In this document: one piece after another, positions 23,564-34,975 of the stretch
Layout: every line of letters begins with the position of its first letter
How positions within the stretch are numbered: position 1 is the stretch's first letter
Source: Camellia lanceoleosa
Taxonomy: Eukaryota > Streptophyta > Magnoliopsida > Ericales > Theaceae
Reading direction: 5' to 3'
NCBI GenBank assembly: GCA_025200525.1
Contig: CM045767.1
Span: 120,340,021 to 120,404,020, forward strand
DNA length: 64,000 bases
Program-made: the position numbers and the translations under genes
The notes under the pieces: model-generated
Told to the model about the DNA's origin: nothing
What the model saw: the letters and a program-made list of their open reading frames with translations, nothing else
Database searches by the model: none

Positions 23564-24222
23564 GTATGTATACCACAATTAACAGTCCAATAAATTACAA
23601 TATCTTCTTATTTATTCCGTCCAAACAAACATAATATGCCTGAATCATTTCCTCCGTTCACTCACAATAGAATTGGATAAGATAGACCTTTTAAAAAAAT
23701 GAATAAATTATCCTCATCTCGTTTAAGGTTTAAAAAAATACAATTAATCTTATATTTTTGACATAATAATTCAAAAAAAATTAATGGTTTATTTTTAAAA
23801 ATACATTTATTATTATTTTTTGTGACAAACCCGATAACTTAAATAAACTATAATTATTGAATTAATTTTTTTCTTTGTGAATGATATACAAGAAATACCT
23901 TATAAAATGAACAATTCAAATCATTAAAACAAAAGTCATGATCTATTCATATTATGGATTGGAAGGAATTCCAATCTATAATATCTATCTATCTAAAACT
24001 TCTTCTCTCCTTTTGTAAAGTGTCTATCTTTTTGTTTTGCAATCCATAATATCTATACAATACATTAAGTGAACAACTTGCTTGGTATCTTAAAGCTTCT
24101 TCTCTTCTTTTGTCAAATATCTATTTTTCTATCAATCTTGCTATATCTTCCTAATTGAAGCCCCTCAATTCCACCCCCAATGACGTAATTAAGACCCATG
24201 TGAATCTGTCTCACACTCCTCC

Positions 24223-24278
<56 letters not shown>

Positions 24279-25989
24279 TATCTTTAAGCCCCTTCTAATT
24301 CCACATCATTGGGGGTGGAAATTGAGCGGCACAATTTAAGAATGAATCATCATTAAATAAAAGGGAGGAGTGAGATAGATTTGAATCTTAGATTTAATAC
24401 TTGATAAAGAACACTCTTACCACTTCAATGACACATTATATAATAAATAATATTTTTCTTTTACTTATTTGAATTGCACACACACTGTTATATTGAATTT
24501 TATTTTCAATTGTTGCGTACACATTCTTGTGGCTATGTGTTAAGGGTGTTCATAGGTCAATTTAGTTCAATTTGACATTAAATTTAGAATCAATCCAATC
24601 GTGATTGGTTCCAAATTTTTTGATCTAGAACCAAATTAATCATGCACTAACACTAACTCAATCCAATCCAATGTAGTTCAGGTTGGTTTGGGTTAGAATT
24701 ACGGTTCCACTATTTAAAAATAAGTAAATAAATCAATAATAAATATTTAAAATAAACAAGTTATTTAAACATAACACGAATAATGAGCAAAATATTATTT
24801 AATAGAAGTCAATACAAATTAAATCTAACTCAAACTTAAACATAACCAGCTCAAAGTTTCTAGTACTTCGTTTGTTCACATAATAATTCTTGTATGTTAA
24901 ATTTATTAGGTGCAATTAGGGCTGCAAATGAGCAAAGCCATTCGTAAATAGGCTCGAGCTCAAACTTATTAAAATCTTAAAAAATAGGCCCAAACATACT
25001 AAAACTCTGCTCGTTACCTTACTTGTTTAACATTTATTTAAATAATAGAATAAATATATTATCTATATCTCTATATATATATATTAAGAAAAATGGGATT
25101 TCTAATAAGAAAAGCCTTGCGAAACTCAAAACCTTCATACTATTTTTTTGGATTTCTTTTTTTTTAATTAAAAAATCTTTTATTGGCTAACTTTTATTGA
25201 TTTATTTAAAAAAAAAAAAAAAACCTTATGATACCTTAATTTACAAATTTCAAAATGAAAGTTAATTAATCTATTTAAAAATTTGAAAAGGAAAATTAAC
25301 TAATCAGTTTTAAAATTTAAACCTTTGTACCACTAAAATGTAGGAATCAATTCACATCTTTCATAGATTCTTTTCTTGATGTTTAATAATTTTATATGCA
25401 TCAACATTCCAATCTATATATATATATTATAGTGAAGAGATATTTCATTAATAATAAAGGCAGTGATACCTCCAAAGTTCTATCCAAAAATTTCAAATTT
25501 TAGTAATTAAATAAAAATATTAAAAAAATTATTGGTTGTTTTCCTATCCTAAAAAATTCCATAACCAATTAACCTATCTCACCAAAGATTTTTACAAGAT
25601 CATTGACCTATGATCCCTACAATTTTGTTCCCCTTTTTTTAATATATTTTTAAACTAGTAATTTTATTTCCTTAATCCCCCAAGCTATGCTACCATAGCC
25701 TAAGATAGGATTTTATACTCTATTTTTTTTATTTTTTTTTATTTTAAGATAGTGTATATCAATACAATTAAGGATTCAAAACTCCTTTCAAATATTGATG
25801 ATGTGTTTGGTTCATGGTTTTGGGTAGAAATTTTCAAAAAAAAAAATAAAAAATAAAAATTGAAAATGTGTGTAAAATTAAATAAAATATAGCAATTCTG
25901 GTTTAGACCCGACCCATTTGATATTCTAAATCCGGGTTTTATTGCCTTATACAATTATTCATGTCTTATTTCTCTTTACTCCTCATTGA
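23564..25989. other. AT-rich spacer with decayed repeats, no gene seen
   Basis: Holds a duplicated block ('cttcttctc..cttttgt..a..tctat' near 24,000 and 24,095), the CT/CA microsatellite listed separately, a piece starting 'taagggtgttcataggtcaattt' (24,540) and another starting 'agggctgcaaatgagcaaagcc' (24,918) of types often found at ends of hAT-like plant repeats, and (AT)n runs at 25,070 and 25,415. 'tctctatatatatatatattaag' at about 25,070 could be a Helitron-type 5' end. No gene. Confidence 0.5.
24222..24278. repeat. (CT)n(CA)n microsatellite
   Basis: About 45 bp of CT repeat with two T interruptions, followed by CACACACACACA. Confidence 0.95.
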
Positions 25990-26089
25990 GTTTGGTTATT
26001 AAAGTGTCTTGGTTGTATTTGGATCAGGTCGGGAGTTAGTTTTTCAAAATGGTTTCTACCAGATTTTGGCTTCTTTGCTTAAGTGACAC

Positions 26090-26362
26090 TTCTTGCGCTC
26101 AAGCGGTCTTTGAAAACTTTCAGTACTTTCATAGGTATGCAGAGATATTGGGAGTTGGCATTCTACACTCGAGTGGTACTTCTTGCGCTCGAGCGGTGTG
26201 CATTCGAGAAGTCTTTCTTGAGCTCAAGCGGTGGTTCTCTGTCTATAAAACTTCTGGGAGTTTGTATTCTTTACTCAAGCGGTCACTTTGTACGCTCGAG
26301 TAGTCACACCTAATGTGTCTGGTCGCTCGAGCAACTATTCTTGCACTCGAGCGGTCTATGCG
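26090..26362. repeat. cluster of about eight CTCRAGYGGT-type motifs
   Basis: Variants of CGCTCGAGCGGT occur near 26,094, 26,168, 26,189, 26,222, 26,273, 26,294, 26,323 and 26,345, separated by unrelated sequence. The core CTCGAG is palindromic. The cluster precedes a CT-rich stretch that looks transcribed. Confidence 0.75.
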
Positions 26363-27903
26363 TATATCAGTCCGTAAAGTCACCTTTTTGACTTTTTCAT
26401 ATCTCTTTCTCTCTAAAAATTCTAAAAACCCTAAGTTGAGGCACTCTCTCTGTAAAACTCATATTCTCTTTACAAATACACCTAGATTCATGGATTTCTT
26501 CACCAGTGTCCCTTTGATAAAAAAAGGTAGAACACTCCAAGAGCTTCCTTTTGATCGAAGCAAAGTTGAGTTTTGGCATCGTTGAAGTTTCTCCATTCTT
26601 TCTCTTGTCTTCTAAACTTGAGGTAGGAATTCTCCACACTTTCTTATGATTTTTAACTTAGTTATTGCTATTTTCTAAAACAATATTATGTCTTGGAGAT
26701 TTTGGACAAAACTAGGGTTTTGGGTTAAAAATCGAAAGAGAGGTTTTTCAAATAGATTGTTGGAAAAGATTGAAGAAATGTATTTATTATTGAATTAGGA
26801 TGAAATGATGGGTTTTTATTTTTGAAATTGATTTATAAAGGAAAATGAGATTTTTCCCTAAGAATATCAAATGTTGATTTTGTAATGATAAATGAAATTG
26901 ATATTGAAAATGTGGAATTGAATTGATGTTGATGAGGATGGCGGAGTTGAATATGTATTATCACTCCTATCTTGGGATTTTTGAAAAGTTTATCTTTATA
27001 GAAATTATTTATCTGTTTAGAGATATCTGTTTTGGGCTATCGGTGAAAAATAGCTATGATTGTTGTAAAAATTGCATGAGAACTAGAAGAATTGAAACTA
27101 TTTTCTCATCCATTTGCATTGGGCATTGCTGCATATTAACACATTGAGAATGTTTAATGTTTTGAGGAAAGAGGTGAATATTTGGTGAATCTAAGTAAGG
27201 AGTGTGGTTGTGATATTAGGTTGGCCTGTATGTCCTTGGTGAAAGACCAGAAACCCGCACGGATAAGTGTTGAGTCTTCCAATTAATACTGGTAAAAAAT
27301 GACAAATTAGTAGTACTTGTATAGTTTACTTGCAAACACGTACCTAGAGATTCATAGAGTTATATTCATAGTCCTATTTTCAATTGAAAAGGAAACGTTT
27401 TATGAATTGTGATATAAATAAACTTGGCATTGCATGGTTTTGGAAAAAGGTATAAATGTTTGTCACGAGCATTGCATATGCATTTGTATTCACCTTATGA
27501 CTTTGTTAAGATTCATAAGCTATGTTAGAGTATTTCTACTGGATTTTGACTCACCCTATGTGAAAAAATCATTTTCAAGTGCTGATGATATGCCTCCACC
27601 AAGAACATAACTTGGGAGGAACTTGGAGCTGAAGGCTTCTTCTTGTTTATTTGTTGTATTTCTTTCTGTACAAGCCAAGGGCTTTAATTGTATTGAGTTT
27701 GGACTCACTTTTGTTGTAACCAAGTATTATCTTGGAAAATTGTAACATTCAAGGCATTGAATTACCTATTTAGCTTACATTTCATATCTTTTGTCCATAA
27801 TACATGCTATAGATTCAGAGTTAGGACTCATGAATGTAAAATCGCATGTATTATCTTTTGTACATTTGAGGTCATATAAAATGGAAGGGCATTATATTCT
27901 ATA

Positions 27904-28027
27904 TTGGGATTATAGATTTGTAGTGTTTGTTAAATAACAATTAATTTTTATTTTTGTTTGTCTACATTTCTCATAAAAATAATAATAATAATCTATAGTC
28001 CATTTGAGTCTTTTCTATTTTAAAAAA
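27904..28027. mobile_element. fragment of the MITE family nested in element 1
   Basis: 'attatagatttgtagtg', 'gtttgttaaataa', 'ttgtctacatttctcat' and 'ataatctatagtc..atttgagtc' occur in the same order as in 20,087-20,225, with internal deletions and no terminal inverted repeats left. Confidence 0.7.
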
Positions 28028-28091
28028 TTGTATCTTTATTTCATTATCATCATGAGATGGTTTCATTGCTAGTTATTTTGGGGCGTTACAT

Positions 28092-28659
28092 AAAATATAG
28101 TTATATTTCATTTATGTTTCACCTACTATCTTTCTTTTTTTTTCTTTTCTTTTTTTATAATCTCTTCAAATTCCTACTTAAATCCATGAATCAAAAATAA
28201 TATAAAGTTAAAATTGGGTACATTACTTTTTCAGATTTCTTTTATTTTTTTCTGAAAATTTTGAATTAATATTACTTTATATAGTTGTATACTACAAACT
28301 CATATCATACATATCTTTCTATATAATCATGATTGAAATTTGTTTTAGTTAGTATCTCAAATATTAGTGATAGAGTCAAATAAAATGGGTAGGTCTGAAA
28401 GTTTTAAAATAAAAATTTTATGTTATAATTTGTTCAAATGTAATTCTCTTACTATATATAAATATTTTTTATTGGTTGATAAAAAAATACCGTAAATATT
28501 AAGATTATTTTTTTATGATATTGAGTTATTAAAATATGATGTATTATAGGTTTAAACAAAAAATTGTTGAAAAACACTTGACTCGAATTAGATTTTTTAG
28601 GCTCATTTTAAATATTTAATCCAATATTGAAATCCCCAAACTAGTTTATACCTGTCACA
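28092..28659. other. AT-rich spacer, no gene seen
   Basis: Poly-T and AT-rich sequence between the LTR-like block and the Helitron-like arm. No coding frame or clear element end. Confidence 0.5.
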
Positions 28660-29216
28660 AATCGATTAAAACAATTTTTAATGATCAAGACAATTTTTAA
28701 TGGTTACGTAAATGTTACTTTGGCATAAATATTCAGTCGACTAGCTTCTGGCTCACTTCTAATGTATAGTCGATACCACAAGTCAATTCTAATCCATTTT
28801 TACGAAAGGGTTACAGCATAAGATAATTTATAATTTTGAATAGACTAACTTTTAGGCTCTACAAAATAAGAAAAAATTAGTATATTAACAAATATAATTT
28901 ATTACTAGCAAATACTAAATTAAAATTACGAAATTTATAAAACAAATTGTGTTTATATTTTATAGTAAATATAATTTTTGTAATTTTTTTTAATTTTTAC
29001 CAATTAAATTATGGCATTTAATTTTTTTATTAAAAACTTATAACACAATTAATGATATCAGGATAAAAACATTCTCTTATGCGTAACTCTAATAAAAATA
29101 AATAAAATTTAATTGATTATAAATTATTTTTACTACATAGTTTAAATAAATTTTATATTATTATTTTTATTTAGAAACTAATTTTTGATTATTTATTATA
29201 CTTGTGCGTAGCACAA
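28660..29216 (+). mobile_element. Helitron-like 3' arm (inverted partner of 61185-61790)
   Basis: About 560 bp that matches the reverse complement of 61185-61760: the same order of words such as 'ataaatattcagtcgactagctt', 'agataatttataattttgaata' and 'attataaattatttttacta'. It ends in a short palindrome TTGTGCGTAGCACAA, the hairpin type found at Helitron 3' ends. The CTRR end itself is not clear here but is present in the partner. Confidence 0.6.
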
Positions 29217-29590
29217 AATATATATATATATATTAAGAAAAATTAAATTTTTTAGAACATTGATTGGGAGCGTTTCAGACTCTCAAACTAACTTTCTTAA
29301 TTAGAAAAACTACCAACAAATTTCACATGGAGGAATGGTTTTTCATTTAGTCCTAAGATATTTTTTGTAGACCGTTTAGTCTCATTCATTTTGGTAAAAG
29401 TCTCATTCATTTTAGTAAATTTGTTTTGATATATTTATTAGTATGTGATGTTGTAGTTACACCCTTTGATATTTGGTAATAATTTACAATGTAGTTTTTG
29501 AGAGATTTGAAATTAGAATGATTTTAGATTGCAGTGGGGGATTACCGTATTGATTTCGAATGTGAAGATATACAATGGGAGCTATGGGAC
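29217..29590. other. older sequence next to the element 2 insertion
   Basis: (AT)n followed by 'attaagaaaaat' and AT-rich spacer. 'ttttagattgcag' at 29,522-29,534 looks like a splice acceptor, followed by an open stretch to the GGGAC target site. This frame is in phase with the open frame on the right side of element 2 (from 41226 to a stop at 41379-41381). I do not recognise the encoded peptide. Confidence 0.35.
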
Positions 29591-30130
29591 TGTGTGCGCT
29601 ATTTTCTTACCACCTTTGTCAAGCAATTTTCGACTAGAGAACACTGGCAGAATAGATTGCACCTGAACGACCTATCACAGAAAGAAAAAGACTTCGGCGG
29701 TGGTTCGTCCACCCGGGGACACTCCGACGATCAAGTCAGTTATATTTCAAAGATAGCAAAAGTGCTTAACTCACTATTCAGAATACAAAAAGCGTACCTT
29801 AGACCCACGATGGTGCCTTACTTTTATAACCAACACTGACCTGATCCCTGTAGAAGCCTAACTTCAATGGACTCTGGCTCAATGCCTATCTAGGACTGTC
29901 AAATAGATAAAGATAAACTCCCTAAGAACTTTATCCTTACCCAAGCTGAAGTTCTCCCTCATTCTAGGACTCTTGTGACTTATCCGCTCATCTCGGATTC
30001 CGATTTCTCCGTAGATAACCTCAGCCTAGTCAAGATTACTTCGGCGTCAAGTCAAGGACACGTGGCACCTCGGTTGGCACTTCGGTGCCACCTTGGCCAC
30101 GTGTTGCTATCCAAAAAATATGTCCCCACA
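29591..30130 (-). repeat. 3' LTR of element 2
   Basis: In genome orientation it starts TGTGTGCGCTATTTTC and ends ATATGTCCCCACA, matching 40703-41220. About 20 bp near 30,030 are extra relative to the other LTR. A - strand TATA box (TATAAAAG) lies at 29821-29828. Confidence 0.93.
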
Positions 30131-30145
30131 ACTGCCCTCTAGGTT
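30131..30145 (-). other. polypurine tract of element 2
   Basis: On the sense (-) strand AACCTAGAGGGCAGT directly precedes the 3' LTR. Confidence 0.5.
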
Positions 30146-31307
30146 CTATTACCTCGGCATCCTGAGGTGATAGAACCTATATCATTTGAACCCATAGCAC
30201 ATCGGCTAAACTTGCTCTATCATTTGTTACCAAGGTCATCATTTGTCGACTCCATATGACTAAGACCTGTAATTTGTTTTCACCAATACTTTAGAACTAG
30301 TTAACCAAGTTTGTTCAAGTTATTTAGCTGAGATCGTCCCCTGGCTGAGGTCTTTCCTTCATTAAATCAAGGACTCCAAGAGTTTCATCACGCGTATGAA
30401 CTGTCACGCATAGTATTTCAATCGTTTTTGCCACGCGTCTCTTCCCCATTGAACCGTACCCAACACGCACCATTAAGTCACATCGCACTTGCGTGCGCCA
30501 TCTGACAAGCACGTTGTCCTAGGCATACTAATTGTGATTTGCCGCCTTTTCGTGTTTTGACAAAAACACTCCATCTCTCTTCGTCTTTTCACTTTACATT
30601 TTCTGGTTTCTATCTCTGTGCTTCAAGCTCTCTCTCTCTAAACCGCCATTGTCTTTTTCCCTAAGCTCTCTGTAACTACTCCATTCTCCCCCTTCAGCGA
30701 GGCTTTTGTTGCACTTCTTTGCTCACTGCCACCGTCTGACACTAGCGTACTTCACACCAGCCTTATTTTTGTCGGTAAGCCACTACTCCTCTTATTTCAA
30801 TTTCTTGTTTTGCTTCAAACTGTTATGCTTGTACACTGCCATGGTGTTTTTATTCATGCTCTTAATTTGCTACTTGTGTGTTGATTTCCCCCTTTCGCCA
30901 TCTGTTTCATGATTCTGATTTTGTATAATCTTGTTTGCTTATATACACACACATGTTGTCATACACTTTGACATTCTTGATAGCTTGTCATTGTTCTTGT
31001 TCTTGTGCACATTTGTATTTCATGCAACGTTCTTGAATCCCTTCTGTTTTTCTTGAGTCTGAATCTCTATTCTTCTTTGTTTTCTTACTGTTTTTTTCCA
31101 GATTCTTACCTTTAATCCTCCTGTTTTAGTAACTCTAGGATTGGGATTTGCCTTAGAACTCCAAACTCTAGGAAAAATTGAAACAAATTCTGTTTAAATC
31201 CTAAAAAAACCTTGCCCCAACATTCGTTTAGGTTTTGTCGAGGTCCTTAAAACCCTAACAAACCACTTTCTTTTGCAATCCAACACTTTTCCCCTTAAGC
31301 CGACGTC
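30146..31307 (+). promoter_or_regulatory. likely promoter and 5' UTR of the antisense accessory gene
   Basis: About 1.1 kb without protein coding, with CT-rich, UTR-like sequence at 30,570-30,700. A candidate 5' UTR intron has its donor GTAAGCC at about 30,774 and a T-rich acceptor region near 31,102. It precedes the ATG at 31308. Role inferred from position and composition only. Confidence 0.35.
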
Positions 31308-31842
31308 ATGGGTATGTAGAGGTGGAAGGTAGACACCCCAATTAAGCTAGAATATTTCAGGCAGGAGTTCGCCATCCCTGTCGATGTCCACCTCAGGTTG
31401 GCTAGGGAGGAGGACTCCATCATGCCTAAGGACGACTCCATGCCTTTTCTAGTCGTAGCCTTCGTAGAATGTGGACTTAGGCTTCCTTTCGATATTCTCT
31501 TCCGAGAAGTCCTACACTACTACAAACTGAACCCAATGCAGCTTGCCACTAACTCCTATCGAGCTATCAATGGTATAATTGCCTTAGCCAAAAAAGAGAA
31601 TGCTAGGGTTACCCTTGCCGACATTCAGTACTGCTACACCATGTGCGGCCTTAAGTCAAAAAAAGGCTATATTTATTACCTTAAGCCAAGGTCAACAAAA
31701 TACAAACTCATTGCCGGCCTCCCTAATTCCAACAAGGGCGCCGAGGACAATTATTTCATCGTCTCGGGCAATTGGGAGTTCCTTCCAAATGACGATCTCG
31801 ACCTTTACTTTTTAAGTCGTACAGTGTTCAGAGAGGGAGATG

Positions 31843-31934
31843 GTAAGAGCCAAGTATTACTTTTACTCACTTTCAAGTCTTTTTTACTTGGATATTTTTG
31901 TATGTTCTAACGTCTGTTTGGTTTTGTTTTGCAG
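31843..31934 (+). other. predicted intron in the antisense gene of element 2
   Basis: GAGATG/GTAAGAGCC donor, T-rich tract, TTTTGCAG acceptor, 92 bp. The frames on both sides join in phase apart from one TAG four codons in. Confidence 0.65.
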
Positions 31935-32849
31935 TTCTTCCTTAGCCTCCAAAGGAATTTCGCAAAAACTTCTTTCCTAGTGAAGATTTTAAAAAGTTGC
32001 TGGACTTGCCTGTTAATCAGCGCAAGGCTCCTTTGTTGCTCAACTTTATCCCAACATACAAATCTGTACTTCCCGAGTCCCAAGAAAAAGGAAAAGCAAG
32101 TCCCCTCCATCAGCAACAACTCCTCAAGCCGAATCATCAAGGCCTGACCAAGGTTCAACATCTGATCCTATGGAACAACCATCAACCTTTGCTCCATAAC
32201 TAATCCCACCTTCTCAATGCCAACACCGGCGTCGAGCTCCATTGTTCGCATTGGCAGGCAGGACTCGAAGCCGAAGATGCCAAAGTGCCGAGGCGTCCTC
32301 TAATAATCCAGCCAACCCACCAATAGCTCTACCAGCAATCCGCCTTGGCACTAGAGTTACCGTTGCTATCTCTTCCGACGAAATGGGTCGCAAGAAGGCA
32401 GTTGCTGATGATCCCGAACGTTGTCGTCGTCCAATCTCCATCTTCCCAATCTCAACCTAAACCAAAACCAAAAAGGCTGAAGAAAGCCCAACCCAAGGCA
32501 ACGGTGACTCAGATTGACACTGAGGATACCTTGCCAATTTTAAAACTGGTCGAGGACGAGAAGACCTCCTCCGCCGACGAGAAGAGGCCTACTGAGGCCT
32601 AACCATCTGAATCTACTAAGTCAAAGAGGTCGAGGTCAGACTCTGCGGCCACCTTGGGTTCTCTCAAATTTGATGCCCCCTAGGCCCCCTCAATCACTAT
32701 TGAGGACAAGCCAATCAGAGCTAGTGACAGTGCCGATGATATCGAAGTCAGTGCTGCCCTCTCTACTGCCTTACTTATTCCCAAAGACCTTGACCGCAAC
32801 GCGGAGGTCAGCAAATATGAAAATTTTGCTATGATGTTGTAGCACTCCG

Positions 32850-32935
32850 TAAAAGGAAGCCCCTAACACTTCGTATTTTTCATCCTCTGCTTTTCCATAC
32901 TTAGAGAATTTTTTACTAACTTTTGTTTTCTCCAG
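32850..32935 (+). other. predicted intron in the antisense gene of element 2
   Basis: CACTCC/GTAAAAGG donor and TTTTCTCCAG acceptor, 86 bp, joining a Met/Leu-rich end to the coiled-coil exon in phase. Confidence 0.55.
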
Positions 32936-33745
32936 TTCTTCTAGGCGATCTAGCACGCCCACTCCTTCGCGATACAAGCTTTTGACATCAAGAAGGAGTT
33001 GGTCAACAAGACTAAGAAGGCTGCAAACTTGCTAAAAACCGTTAATAAGGCCAAGGCCAAGGCCAAGATGAAGACTTTGATGGATCAGGCCAAGGTAGCA
33101 AAACAGGCCCAAGAAGAGGCCGAGGAGAGAACAAGCGCTGCTAAGGCCATTGCTAAGGTGCATGAGGCCGAGAAAAAAGAGACTGAGGCAAAGACTGCCA
33201 AAGCCCAAGCCGAGCTCATTGCAGCCTTGGCCACAAAGGACGCCGAGATCAAGGTAGCGGATGAGAAAACATACGCCGATGAGGTAGCCGACGTCCGTGA
33301 GGACTACAAGAAACAAGTGAAACAGACATGGAACAAGGGTTTCACCCTTGGTTGGATGGTTTCCTTAAAGGAGTTGGCTGTCCCCGAGGACTCTCTTCTC
33401 AAGAATGCTAGCAACCTCGTCCTGCCATTTCCTTGCTCTCCAAGCCAGTCCGAGGACGAAGCTGAGTCCAAGGATTAGGCTAAGGCCGAGAAGAACAAAG
33501 AAGCTGCTGGAGCCAAGTCCCCAACTCTGAATAACCAAGTCTTGGACTTGACTCAGGATGAGAAGGATGTGGTCTCAAAAGATGCTACCCCTGAGAAGAT
33601 AACATCTGACGCGCCTATCGCCGAGAAGAGTATCGACCAGACTCTTCAAGAGATCGATGCCGAGCTCGCGGCTGAGAAGGCTGCCGAGAAGATTTCTCAG
33701 ATGTCTTCTGAGCCCTATACCAATCCAGCTGATGATGCTGAATAG

Positions 33746-34975
33746 TGTAGTCTTGAAGCTTTTCCTCTCTACTTAGTACTTTTTTTTTTTGAACAATGTT
33801 TAGCTCTTCTTTGGCCGATACACCTTTTTGTAATCTGAACAATTTTTCTTCAATGTCAGGCCGAAGTGCCTTCTTTCCTTATTTGAGTGCATTCTCTAAT
33901 TTCTTCTTTCAATGTGATTGTAAGTTTGTATGTATTCTTTTACTTGTCTTGTATGATTCCATACTTAGAATATTTTGCATGTCTTCAAAGTACACATTAA
34001 CTGTGCAATCTCTTTGGGGTAAAATAGCTCGGACATACCCACTAACTTGTTTATCTTGGCCTTGATTTGACACTTGAAAATATTTTATAGAAATATTTTC
34101 ATAAGTGCTTATTTAAGACTTGGTACTTCACCTTCAGTTAACAAAACTTCTGTCTTCCATTATCTTCCAAGTCTTAACAACATGGTAATCTCGGCAAGTA
34201 CGTAGATAATTAACATAACTTCGGCTTAACTTCAACTTGTAAATTTTCTCAAAATTTCAACAAGTGTTAAATCAATTTTCTTTTAACACAACCTTGGCTT
34301 AGCTTCAACTTGTAAATTTTGCTCAAAATTTCAACAATTGTTAAACCAACTTTATGTTGTGAATTCCAACTCCCAAGCGTTTTTCTCTAACTCTCTGCCC
34401 CCTAATGTGAGCTTGAGTTTCTCTTCTGTTCACATTAAGTATGTACCTATGATTTTGGTGTCGAGATCAGATTCAAACAGAGACTAACCGAGATTATCAA
34501 CCTCGGTTTTTCTGTTAATCTAACTGTCATGTATTTATTATCATTCAAAGTTTTCATTCTGTTTTACACAGTAAATCTAGGTTAATTCAACTTAGTTCAA
34601 CTTGATTATATGCAAATATAATTCAACTATTCCATATAACAAGTCTAAGTTATTTGTCATGTTTTAATCAAAAACATCGCTAACTTAGTTCAACTCTATT
34701 ATATGCAAGTATAATTCAACTCTTCTATATAATAAGTCTAAGTTATTCGTCACGTTTCAATCAGAAACATCGCCAACTTAGTTCAACTCTATTATATGCA
34801 AGTAAAATTCAACTTTGCCATATAATAAGTCTAAATTATTCGTCATGTTTCAATCAGAAACATCGCTAGGTGACTGGTCAATCCTTTTACACAAGTTTGG
34901 AATCAAAATCGAGCTAAAAATTTTATTAATTACTTCGGCTATTAACAGAAAACATAAAAAAAAAAAAAAGAAATC
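33746..34975. other. non-coding stretch between antisense gene and integrase of element 2
   Basis: Both genes end toward each other here (stops near 33745 and 34976). No protein is recognised. It contains an imperfect duplication of 'cttcaacttgtaaattttctcaa' (34,243 and 34,304), the 93-bp tandem repeat and a poly-A tract at 34,955-34,969. Confidence 0.6.
34589..34867. repeat. 93-bp tandem repeat, three copies
   Basis: Copies start at 34589, 34682 and 34775 with AACTTAGTTCAACT and end with AAACATCGC[T/C]. The copies differ at several positions each. Tandem repeats between pol and the 3' LTR are common in Tat elements. Confidence 0.9.

Larger units (their letters stand above)
25990..28091 (+). 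repeat. decayed LTR-like block
   Basis: It ends GGGGCGTTACA at 28091, the kind of right end seen in many plant Gypsy LTRs that start TGTAACGCCCC. Inside are a TATA-like 'tctataaaac' at about 26,243, long UTR-like sequence with CT-rich words, and a terminator-like stretch around 27,660-27,790. No matching left end (TGTAACG...) and no second copy were found, so this may be a truncated solo LTR. Short + strand frames (26049-26585) are not convincing genes. Confidence 0.4.
31308..33745 (+). pseudogene. antisense Transposase_28-like gene with coiled-coil tail, broken
   Basis: Opposite to gag-pol, read from ATG 31308. Exon 1 resembles the N-terminal domain of the 'putative gypsy type transposon' family (Transposase_28): ECGLRLPFDILFREVLHYYK, LNPMQLATNSYRAINGIIAL, GNWEFLPNDDLD. 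Introns predicted at 31843-31934 (GTAAGA...GCAG) and 32850-32935 (GTAAAA...CCAG). Exon 2 carries VNQRKAPLLLNFIPTYKSVL and then a Pro/Lys-rich, low-complexity linker with frameshifts. Exon 3 is a Lys/Ala/Glu coiled coil (about 32,980-33,320), a short conserved-looking GFTLGWMVSLKEL, and an acidic tail. Stops at 31314, just after the first exon 2 codons, and two near the start of exon 3 are TAG where CAG (Gln) would fit. Despite the family name, these proteins are not known transposases. Function in the element unknown. Confidence 0.75.

Noticed and set aside
26049..26585. three short + strand frames in the LTR-like block
   Set aside because: Overlapping frames without family features; the motif cluster explains them.
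34589..34867. possible CRISPR-like direct repeats
   Set aside because: Units are contiguous and 93 bp long with no spacers; the context is a plant retrotransposon.
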